Source: Lysobacterales bacterium UBA5700
GTDB lineage: Bacteria > Pseudomonadota > Gammaproteobacteria > Xanthomonadales > Xanthomonadaceae
NCBI GenBank assembly: GCA_002420085.1
Contig: DIHI01000092.1
Span: 23,714 to 32,725, forward strand
Length of the DNA: 9,012 bases
Direction: 5' to 3'
Shown here: positions 1 to 6,274 of the stretch, in pieces
How positions within the stretch are numbered: position 1 is the first letter of the stretch
Layout: each line of letters starts with the position of its first letter
Made by a program: the position numbers and the translations under genes
Notes under the pieces: generated by a model
Seen by the model: the letters and a program-made list of their open reading frames with translations, nothing else
What the model was told of the DNA's origin: nothing
Database searches by the model: none

Positions 1-164
1 CCCCCCCACCTGCCGCAACGCCCAAGTCTTGTGAGCCAAGTGTGGAAATAATGACCGGGCGTTGGCCTGTCACGACAGAGCGCTGCTCTTACCAGTCCCG
101 ATTCCGCATTACCCGCTCTTGCAAATCCCGGCCAACGGCAAAACGCGATCCGCCACTGATCCGG

Positions 165-578
165 TCAAGCCCGACGACGCACTATGAAATCATCAACCGG
201 CATGGTCCCGGTCTCGGTCTGCGCCTGTTCATCGCGTTCAATCTGTTCCAGACGCTGGCTCAGGATTGTCTTCAATTCATGTCGCACGAAGCGATGCAGC
301 AGATCACGGATCATCGGCTGGTAACCGATCCTATGGTAGTGCGCGATCTCCTTGAGATCATTCAGCAGACTCTTCTCCAGACGGATCGAAATCATCTGTA
401 GCGCCATCAGGTCATCGATGGTGCGCGACGACTCAGGATCGGCCACGGCCACGGAGTCCGCATCGCGACCAAGCTCGCCGGTTTCCCAGGCTCGCACACC
501 ACTCGGCGTGTCAGGTGGCCGACGCGCCGAGCGCCTGGCGGGTGTGGTTCCGCGCGCCGCAAGTTTCCGGGTCTTCAT
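165..578 (-). CDS. Ribbon-helix-helix (CopG/antitoxin-like) DNA-binding protein
   Basis: This 137-residue protein has a ribbon-helix-helix (RHH) fold at about residues 62-102. A short strand (MISIRLEKS) is followed by helix LLNDLKEIAHYH, a turn with IGYQ, and helix MIRDLLHRFVRHEL. The IGYQ-x-x-IRDLL pattern is typical of CopG-type antitoxins of type II toxin-antitoxin modules, which bind DNA as dimers through the paired strands and repress their own promoter. The first 60 residues are a basic, Arg-rich then acidic, low-complexity stretch; the C-terminus is charged. The frame stays open up to base 779, but the ATG at 578 has a GGAG 7 bases upstream and the further 67 codons look non-protein-like, so I chose 578. 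No toxin ORF is seen on either side in this window, so it may be an orphan regulator. The RHH fold is fairly sure; the antitoxin role is inference. Confidence 0.75.
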   Translation of the reverse strand: MKTRKLAARGTTPARRSARRPPDTPSGVRAWETGELGRDADSVAVADPESSRTIDDLMALQMISIRLEKSLLNDLKEIAHYHRIGYQPMIRDLLHRFVRHELKTILSQRLEQIERDEQAQTETGTMPVDDFIVRRRA

Positions 579-585
579 GGGCAAA

Positions 586-589
586 CTCC
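586..589 (-). promoter_or_regulatory. Ribosome binding site of the RHH gene
   Basis: On the minus strand GGAG lies 7 bases before the ATG at 578. This decides the start against the longer upstream open frame. Confidence 0.6.
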
Positions 590-692
590 ACGCTCGTAGC
601 ACAGGATCATCGCTGCATACCTCACCCGCGCGGCTCCGATATGCTTGTCGGCAGGCGCGTCGTGGCAACCGCCCACCGCGACCGACGACCAT

Positions 693-702
693 TGTATATA
701 CA
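693..702. promoter_or_regulatory. Palindromic operator/promoter candidate TGTATATACA
   Basis: A perfect 10-base palindrome sits in the 242-base gap between the divergent RHH gene and xdhC, 114 bases upstream of the RHH start. It is an AT-rich island in GC-rich DNA. Read on the minus strand, TATACA or TACAAT could serve as a -10 box for the RHH gene, but I see no convincing -35 box at the usual distance. RHH proteins commonly bind short palindromes over their own promoter, so it is a candidate autoregulatory operator. That role is inferred. Confidence 0.35.
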
Positions 703-820
703 CACCAACGAAAATGCATCACAGCATGACCATGAAAACCGTGACGCACAAAAATCATCAGCAATACACCCACCCACAACCAGCACCAGCGCTGCGGGCC
801 GTCCGGGCATCGGGCCGGTC

Positions 821-1678
821 ATGACCGACATCAGCCACCGCTGGCTGGCGACCCTGGCCGAACTGCGCGATCGGCGCGTACCCTGCGTGCTGATCACCAT
901 CGCCGAGACCCGTGGATCGGTTCCACGCGAAGCCGGCACCAAGATGGTGGTCACCGCCGATGAACAGTTCGGCACCATCGGCGGCGGCAACCTGGAAGCC
1001 GATGCCGTGGCTCAGGCGCGCCAGCGACTGACCGAGGCACTCGGCACTGGTCCGCGCCCGAACGATGTCCCGCCCGACCCGGTCCACCAAGCCAGCCTCG
1101 ACAATCGTCTTGTCCGTTACGCGCTCGGCCCCAGCCTCGCCCAGTGCTGCGGCGGCGTGGTCACCGTCCTGCTCGAACCGTTCCTGCCACCGCGCCAGCG
1201 GCTGCTGCTGTTCGGCGCCGGCCACGTCGGTCGCGCCGTGGTCGAAGTGATGGCCGGCCTCGGCATCGCCCTGCGCTGGATCGACCCACGCGCCGAGCAA
1301 TTCCCCGACCGCCTGCCCGACGGCGTCGAAGCGGTCCACACCCGCGCCCCGGAAGCGGAATTGCGCACCAGCGATGCCGACACCTACATCCTGGTGATCA
1401 GCCACAGCCACGACCTCGACTACCGCCTGGTCGAAACCGCCCTGCAGCACAGTCGATTCGCCTACCTCGGCCTGATCGGCAGCGCCAGCAAGCGCACCCG
1501 CTTCGAGAAGCGCCTGCGCAGTGTCGGCATCGCCCCCGACACCCTCACCCGCCTCACCTGCCCGATCGGCATCCCCGGCATCCCCGGCAAACACCCCAGG
1601 GAAATCGCCATCGCCGTCGCCGCGCAATTGCTGGCGGAGGGGTTGACACGGGAGAGGATTGTGGGTGGGCAGCAGTAA
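821..1678 (+). CDS. xdhC: XdhC/CoxI-family molybdenum cofactor insertion chaperone
   Basis: This 285-residue protein matches the XdhC family. These proteins bind molybdenum cofactor, help its sulfuration, and deliver it in the cytoplasm to xanthine dehydrogenase-type hydroxylases. Visible motifs are GSVPREAGTKM (32-42), GTIGGGNLE (51-59), the conserved QCCGG (108-112), a Rossmann-type FGAGHVG (131-137), SHSHDLDY (194-201), YLGLIGSASKR (215-225) and GIPGKHPREIAIAVAAQLL near the C-terminus. Length is normal for the family and no break is seen. The frame is open from 515, but the ATG at 821 begins just before the conserved N-terminal helix and the upstream part has no family character; its ribosome site is weak. 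XdhC usually follows xdhA and xdhB, but here an unrelated divergent gene precedes it and a convergent operon follows, so its client enzyme is not in the window. A related MoCo enzyme such as an aldehyde oxidoreductase could be the client instead. Confidence 0.92.
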   Translation: MTDISHRWLATLAELRDRRVPCVLITIAETRGSVPREAGTKMVVTADEQFGTIGGGNLEADAVAQARQRLTEALGTGPRPNDVPPDPVHQASLDNRLVRYALGPSLAQCCGGVVTVLLEPFLPPRQRLLLFGAGHVGRAVVEVMAGLGIALRWIDPRAEQFPDRLPDGVEAVHTRAPEAELRTSDADTYILVISHSHDLDYRLVETALQHSRFAYLGLIGSASKRTRFEKRLRSVGIAPDTLTRLTCPIGIPGIPGKHPREIAIAVAAQLLAEGLTRERIVGGQQ

Positions 1679-1692
1679 GAAATGGATCGATC

Positions 1693-1759
1693 AAAACAAT
1701 AAATCAAGCACGCAGCCCACCCCTCCCCGCCGGTCTTTCCAGTTGCACATGTGCTTGAT
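1693..1759 (-). terminator. Terminator-like inverted repeat after the minus-strand operon
   Basis: In the convergent gap, ATCAAGCAC (1703-1711) and GTGCTTGAT (1751-1759) form a perfect 9-base inverted repeat with a 39-base loop. On the minus strand the stem is followed directly by TTTATTGTTTT (1693-1703), a U-rich tail fitting the end of the membrane-protein gene 36 bases upstream. The long loop makes it an imperfect intrinsic terminator. Its left arm also overlaps a perfect palindrome, GCACATGTGC (1745-1754), which could compete for folding. Confidence 0.35.
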
Positions 1760-1794
1760 GAACACTGCCGAACAAAATGACATCCAGGCGCAAT

Positions 1795-2919
1795 TCAACC
1801 TAGCGGCTCTAGGCGCGCGAAAAAAATGTCATTGACATGCTGCAATTTGCACTTCGCATTGGCTATTGCTTCTCTTGACACACCATTAACATCACCTGCG
1901 CCAGTACTCGCAAGACAGTGGTCTATGTTTTCAATCACGCATCCCAAATAATCCTTGTCCTCAGCCGTAACGTTTTCACACAAATACTTGCAGTTTTTTT
2001 CTTCGTGCAAAAAATCAGCATACAGACATTGCGACTCCAAATTGATCGGATTCAACACGTAATAATCTGCCAAGGCGGTTCTTATGCTTGCCTCATTTTC
2101 CAGTCCCGACTTCAAACTCGTAGAGCTATATTTTATATTTCCACGCAAAACTTCTATCTCTCTTGAATTTGCAATATGAGCACGCAGTGCTGCAATCGAA
2201 AATTTGCTTTTTATTCTGACATCACGTTGATCAGATTCTATTTTTTCAATCACTTCTGACTGCTCACGCAGATTCTTATTGATTTTATTGACAAGCTCTT
2301 TGTATTCCAAGAGTATCTCGCTTTTCTTTCCGACCATCCGTTTTTCCAGGCGTCTGATATCATCTACTGCGGAGCGTGAAACAGAAATGACGATAGTCGT
2401 CACCAAGGTCATGACAATACCTAACGCAGCAAATATCAGAGCAAGCAATCCAGACCAATCCTTCAGCCAGTCAACCGACGCACCATTTTTATTTAGACTG
2501 GTTTCTTTATAATCAGGCGTTCGAATCAATTCATGGCTGTCAGTGACATTGCTGGCACTGGCATTACTCGTCGGGTTATTGCCTGGATCAACAAGCAGAA
2601 CAGATTCTGTTTGTTGAGGGATCGGGACCGATCCAGCCCTAACCCCAACCGTCTCTACTGGGGTAACCTGAGCAGGCTTTCCAATGTCTCCCGAAGTGAT
2701 GAACATTGATCGAGCCCATTGCATTTTCGTGATCGAGTATACGGTTAGGCCGGAAGCAAAGAAAACCAAGATTGCGAGTAGCCATGGCACCCATGGATTT
2801 AACTTGGAGAAGTATCCTTGCGGAAAAATGTCTCGTTCATCGTCTCGAAATACTCGATACAACACCCGAGCGGCGACAAACAGGGCAACACCCAATGCCA
2901 GCATGACCTCCGTATTCAT
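1795..2919 (-). CDS. Three-helix membrane protein with coiled coil, last gene of the two-component operon
   Basis: I do not recognise a family for this 374-residue protein. Hydrophobic helices lie at about residues 5-23, 43-63 and 156-180. A polar, Ser/Thr/Asn-rich loop (64-155) separates the second and third. A charged, probably coiled-coil stretch (183-240) follows, then a helical C-terminal region. By the positive-inside tendency the Arg-rich 25-40 segment and the C-terminal half would be cytoplasmic and the 64-155 loop periplasmic. The C-terminal region carries six Cys (298, 310, 314, 327, 335, 357). Its ATG overlaps the stop of the receiver gene as ATGA and has a GGAG 8 bases upstream, so translation is probably coupled. 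The gene is much more AT-rich than the rest (22 G/C in the 60 bases 1981-2040), suggesting a separate origin. It may be the output or sensor partner of the upstream kinases; this is inferred from position only. Confidence 0.8.
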   Translation of the reverse strand: MNTEVMLALGVALFVAARVLYRVFRDDERDIFPQGYFSKLNPWVPWLLAILVFFASGLTVYSITKMQWARSMFITSGDIGKPAQVTPVETVGVRAGSVPIPQQTESVLLVDPGNNPTSNASASNVTDSHELIRTPDYKETSLNKNGASVDWLKDWSGLLALIFAALGIVMTLVTTIVISVSRSAVDDIRRLEKRMVGKKSEILLEYKELVNKINKNLREQSEVIEKIESDQRDVRIKSKFSIAALRAHIANSREIEVLRGNIKYSSTSLKSGLENEASIRTALADYYVLNPINLESQCLYADFLHEEKNCKYLCENVTAEDKDYLGCVIENIDHCLASTGAGDVNGVSREAIANAKCKLQHVNDIFFARLEPLG

Positions 2920-3413
2920 GCTGTCTGCTCCGTGCCGGCAGACTCAGTCGAACCGTCTGTGTCAGTGGTCATTGAATGCTTGTCTAGATTCAGTGTCTTG
3001 CAGATATGAGAGACCAGCGCATCCTTATCCTTAGCGGCTTTGGAAAAGCCCGTTATACTATCATCCGAATTTACCTCCAAAAACGCACTGAGGTAGACAA
3101 ACGGCAAACCGGATCGATGCTCACGCAACCAGACCGCCAACAACTGTCCTTGATTGGTGATGAGGCTATCCCGCGCACTCGATTCGTAGCGTGCGAGCAA
3201 GCTATGATTGCCCGGCATATAAAGATCGATCACGACCAGCGCGACCTGCCGACCTTGTTCACTTTCAAGAAACCGCACAGCCCCGTTCAAGGTCCGGACG
3301 AGGTGGGTTTGACAGTACTGCTTGAGGGCTTCTCGATACTCGATGACCGACTCGTGATTGTCTTCGACAAACAGCACCAGCTTTTTCGCTTCAGTGGCAT
3401 TGGGTTCACTCAT
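2916..3413 (-). CDS. Stand-alone receiver-domain response regulator
   Basis: This 165-residue protein is a single receiver domain. The acidic pocket is E17-D18 in LVLFVEDN, the phospho-accepting residue is D63 in VVIDLYMPG, the Ser/Thr switch position is S109 in VYLSA, and the conserved Lys is probably K125 in GFSKAA. All key residues are present, so it should accept phosphate from a kinase, presumably one or both products upstream. There is no output domain; the last 20 residues are a Ser/Thr/Asp/Glu-rich tail. It would act by protein contact, as CheY or Spo0F do. The ATG at 3413 overlaps the preceding stop as ATGA and has AAGGAG 8 bases upstream. Another ATG at 3419 is only 2 bases from that site and is less likely. 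The gene ends in a second ATGA overlap with the membrane-protein gene, whose product is the obvious candidate target. Confidence 0.88.
   Translation of the reverse strand: MSEPNATEAKKLVLFVEDNHESVIEYREALKQYCQTHLVRTLNGAVRFLESEQGRQVALVVIDLYMPGNHSLLARYESSARDSLITNQGQLLAVWLREHRSGLPFVYLSAFLEVNSDDSITGFSKAAKDKDALVSHICKTLNLDKHSMTTDTDGSTESAGTEQTA
2928..2931 (-). promoter_or_regulatory. Ribosome binding site of the membrane-protein gene
   Basis: GGAG on the minus strand lies 8 bases before the ATG at 2919, inside the 3' end of the receiver gene. It supports this start and suggests both coupled and independent initiation. Confidence 0.55.
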
Positions 3414-6256
3414 GCGCATTGCTCCTTGTTGCATGCTCGGGGCCAGATCAGACACGCCTCGACGGTTGGGCCGTCAGTGGATTCGACTGCACGATGGTCA
3501 AGATTTTCCAGGGAAAGCTCGCCCCCGACCGCGTGTGCCAGTTTCCGCGCGGTATGCAGCCCGACATGGGCGCCATCCGCCGCACGCACATCGTTCGGAA
3601 CACCCGAGTCGAAGCGATATTGGTACTGGGTCGGGTTCATGCAACCCGGATTGCGGATCCGCAGTTCGAATCGGGATTGATCATCCAGCAGTCGCGCCGA
3701 TAGACGCAGATCGACCTCATGCGCCTCGTCATGCTGACCATCGATCCAGGCACGACCGAACTTGCTGGCATTGTCCAACACGACCCGAATCACCCGCTCG
3801 AACCACATTTGATAGATCAGTTCGGACTGCCAGATCGATTCCGATCGGCCTGGCTCATGCTTCCATGCGATAACAAGATCGTCATGGTAATCCTTGTTCA
3901 ATTCGATATAGGCATCCAATGCCCCGCCTACCGGAAAAGCAGAACCTGGCTCGGCACGGCCGAGTCCACGCATCATGTCCAACCAATTGTCGGCCAAGGC
4001 TGTGGCATTGACGAAATTCCGTCGAAATCGCCGCCAGCGCTTCTGGCTGTCAGCATCGGGCGTTACTTGCAGTGTCTTGGCTTGCTGCAACTCGGTCAGG
4101 GCATGATCGGCGGTGTACAGATCACGTCGCAGTTCGTGCCCCAGGGCCTGCAACCAACTGGCACGCTCACGTTCAGCGATGATCGATTGCACCACCCAGC
4201 GACAGCGGTGGGCGACGCTCTCGATCGCCCAGATCAGGCTCTGGGTGGTACGCCAGGCCGTCCGAAAATACAGAATGAACACCCCAATAGTCCGATCATC
4301 GACCGTGATCGGATAGGTGATGGCACTGCCGACGTTTTTTCCGGTCCATTCGGCCCACCGCTGTTCATCCTTGCGTGGGGATTGGCCATACCTTTCGACC
4401 ACGGCCTCGACATGAGGCGAATGAGGGCCATCGTGACAGAATTTGGCGCAGCGCTCATTCCAGACCTGCACCACTGCAAAGGTATTGTCACTGAGTGGCG
4501 TTTCGACCTTCAAGCCAAAGTCCGGCACCGACTCGACACCCTCGCGATTGGCGACGCCGTCCGGCTTCAGGATGCCGCCACGCTCCTGGGTCACCAGGAT
4601 CAGATGATCGGCACCGGTCGCCGCCAGCAAGGCATCGAGAATCAGTTGCTTCTTGGCATCCAGATCACGTGCGGAGTGAATGGCGTGATCTTGTTTACGG
4701 ATATCGCTGTGCATCCGAATGAATTGCCGCTGCCGATCACGAAACAGCGCGCGCCTGAGGCGTTCGACCAGACCGACCAACAGGGGCTTGACCGGGGCGA
4801 CATCCTGTTCCTGAATGGTCGCCCTGACATCCTGCATGGCGCCCTCGGTCTCGGCCGAGCCCCTCGCTGCCCGCGAGAAACTCAGTACCGCCGCGATCCG
4901 CAGTGCGATCGGCTCGCCAGTGATCGGGTCGATGCGCGCTGCGACCACGGGAATCTCCAGACGGTCGGCCTTGCGATCCCAGCCAGGTGGCAGCCAGTCC
5001 TTGAACCACTGCGACCACCGACGCAGATCCTCGTCCTTCTCCAACGCATCGTTAGCGGCCGTATGGATTCGATAGACCAGCGTCTTGGCCTCCGCCGTCT
5101 GCAACTCATCCAGCACCTGTTCGGCGCGACCGCGCAAGGCGCCGCGCAAGGGCTGGCGCATGGGCAGTTCGTCGCGTAATGTCTGAGGGTGGTTCTTGCT
5201 GAGCCGATACAGCACCGCCACCTCACGGACCGGTTCGGCATCTGCTGGCGGCTGATCGAGCGGCCGATAAGCCACCGGGTGATCACCCGCTACGATCAGG
5301 GGCTCGATCAGATAGCACTGCCCGGTCGTAAAACCGGCCTGGGCCATCGCCTCGAAGATGTCATCGATGGTGTGCTTCAGATCGTTATCAGCCGCGCTGA
5401 AAGCCCGATGCTCGACCACCTGCCCGAGCAGTTTCTGGCCGTCCTGTTCGATCGGAAACGAGCGCAGCACGTAGCTGCTGTAATTCGGATCGAACGGATT
5501 GCCGATCCGCTCCAGCGGTTCCGGCACCTTGCCGCGCTCGCGCCAATCGGGGAACAGGCTGCTGCTTGGCTGGACCGGATCGGCGCCGAATTGGGTCCAG
5601 GCCGGATTGGCATACAGCACCGGGCACATCCAGGCGCTATCCGGGGCGCGACGACGACCGAGCACGCGCAGCGGCAGCGGGAAGTCGGACCAATAGTCAG
5701 GTGGGTCGAACGGATCAACACCGACCAGGGCGGCCATCAGATCATAAGCGTCGATCGGTTTGCGGATCAGTGGGCCTTTGACCCGGATGCTGAGGGCCTG
5801 GAAGCTGGCGATCACCGCCTCGGCCGGCGCCAGAGCGTCGGCACCGGGATCGCCCGCATGGCCTGCACCGTCGCCGCGCGGCGTAGAGTCCGCCCCACCC
5901 TGCGATGCACCACCACGGCCCTGACCGGAACTGAAACCGAAACTGATCAGGCGCACTTCACAGCGGTCGAGTACCCGCCGCTCGACCAGAGCCCGCAACA
6001 GGTCACGGCTGGAGAAGCCGCCGGTCAGGTTGACATCCAGCAGGATCTGCTCGGGCCGGAACGCGACGACCCGATCGGCGATGTCCTCGGCTCGGCTGCC
6101 CTGACCGATGTGCAGCGTCTCGACCTCGAAGGCGACCGCCAGGGCCGTTTTGGTGTTGCGCAGGAAAGCCTCGTTGTCGTCGATCACCAGCACCCGCTGG
6201 CGCGACTCACGGTTACCGGGTTCGGGCTCATGCATGGCCTGATCTTCCTCACTCAT
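3410..6256 (-). CDS. Hybrid receiver-PAS/GAF-histidine kinase with degenerate ATPase domain
   Basis: This is a 948-residue soluble protein. The N-terminal receiver (about 20-180) has D26-D27, phospho-acceptor D74 (ILLDVNL), S105 and K166-P167. A Gly/Ala/Asp-rich insertion (about 108-148) lies between its fourth and fifth strands. A PAS-like segment follows (about 207-290, VLYANPAWTQFGA), then two GAF-like regions (about 300-505 and 530-695). The H-box is good: ALGHELRRDL with H707. The ATPase domain has an N-box (LDNASKFG, N829), but the G1 region reads IRNPGCMNP, without DxGxG, and G2 is GAHVGL. It therefore probably binds ATP poorly and may be phosphorylated by the neighbouring kinase. The receiver at the front, not the back, is unusual for a hybrid kinase. 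The gene lies 18 bases after the kinase 1 stop and overlaps the next gene by ATGA. A second in-frame ATG at 6235 has the better ribosome site (GAGGA, 10 bases away). Confidence 0.85.
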   Translation of the reverse strand: MSEEDQAMHEPEPGNRESRQRVLVIDDNEAFLRNTKTALAVAFEVETLHIGQGSRAEDIADRVVAFRPEQILLDVNLTGGFSSRDLLRALVERRVLDRCEVRLISFGFSSGQGRGGASQGGADSTPRGDGAGHAGDPGADALAPAEAVIASFQALSIRVKGPLIRKPIDAYDLMAALVGVDPFDPPDYWSDFPLPLRVLGRRRAPDSAWMCPVLYANPAWTQFGADPVQPSSSLFPDWRERGKVPEPLERIGNPFDPNYSSYVLRSFPIEQDGQKLLGQVVEHRAFSAADNDLKHTIDDIFEAMAQAGFTTGQCYLIEPLIVAGDHPVAYRPLDQPPADAEPVREVAVLYRLSKNHPQTLRDELPMRQPLRGALRGRAEQVLDELQTAEAKTLVYRIHTAANDALEKDEDLRRWSQWFKDWLPPGWDRKADRLEIPVVAARIDPITGEPIALRIAAVLSFSRAARGSAETEGAMQDVRATIQEQDVAPVKPLLVGLVERLRRALFRDRQRQFIRMHSDIRKQDHAIHSARDLDAKKQLILDALLAATGADHLILVTQERGGILKPDGVANREGVESVPDFGLKVETPLSDNTFAVVQVWNERCAKFCHDGPHSPHVEAVVERYGQSPRKDEQRWAEWTGKNVGSAITYPITVDDRTIGVFILYFRTAWRTTQSLIWAIESVAHRCRWVVQSIIAERERASWLQALGHELRRDLYTADHALTELQQAKTLQVTPDADSQKRWRRFRRNFVNATALADNWLDMMRGLGRAEPGSAFPVGGALDAYIELNKDYHDDLVIAWKHEPGRSESIWQSELIYQMWFERVIRVVLDNASKFGRAWIDGQHDEAHEVDLRLSARLLDDQSRFELRIRNPGCMNPTQYQYRFDSGVPNDVRAADGAHVGLHTARKLAHAVGGELSLENLDHRAVESTDGPTVEACLIWPRACNKEQCA
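3422..3427 (-). promoter_or_regulatory. Ribosome binding site that decides the receiver start
   Basis: AAGGAG on the minus strand, inside the end of the preceding kinase gene, is 8 bases from the ATG at 3413 but only 2 from the ATG at 3419. It therefore favours 3413. Confidence 0.7.
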
Positions 6257-6274
6257 GGCTGCACATTCGTGGCC

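Noticed and set aside
42..401. A 119-residue plus-strand open frame at the left end
   Set aside because: It overlaps the RHH gene in antisense. The recognisable RHH motif and good ribosome site are on the minus strand, and the plus-strand product has no motif.
579..779. N-terminal extension of the RHH protein to 779
   Set aside because: The ATG at 578 has a well-placed GGAG. The extension would cover the candidate promoter palindrome and has no domain character.
515..820. N-terminal extension of xdhC to 515 or 641
   Set aside because: The extra residues are compositionally unlike a protein domain, overlap the divergent RHH gene, and precede the normal family start at 821.
758..1627. A 289-residue minus-strand open frame opposite xdhC
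   Set aside because: Its translation is Gly/Ala/Asp-rich without motifs, while the plus strand matches the XdhC family along its whole length.
1799..1813. Short inverted repeat CCTAG/CTAGG at the end of the membrane-protein gene as a terminator
   Set aside because: The stem is only five base pairs, lies partly within the coding sequence, and has no T-run after it on the minus strand.
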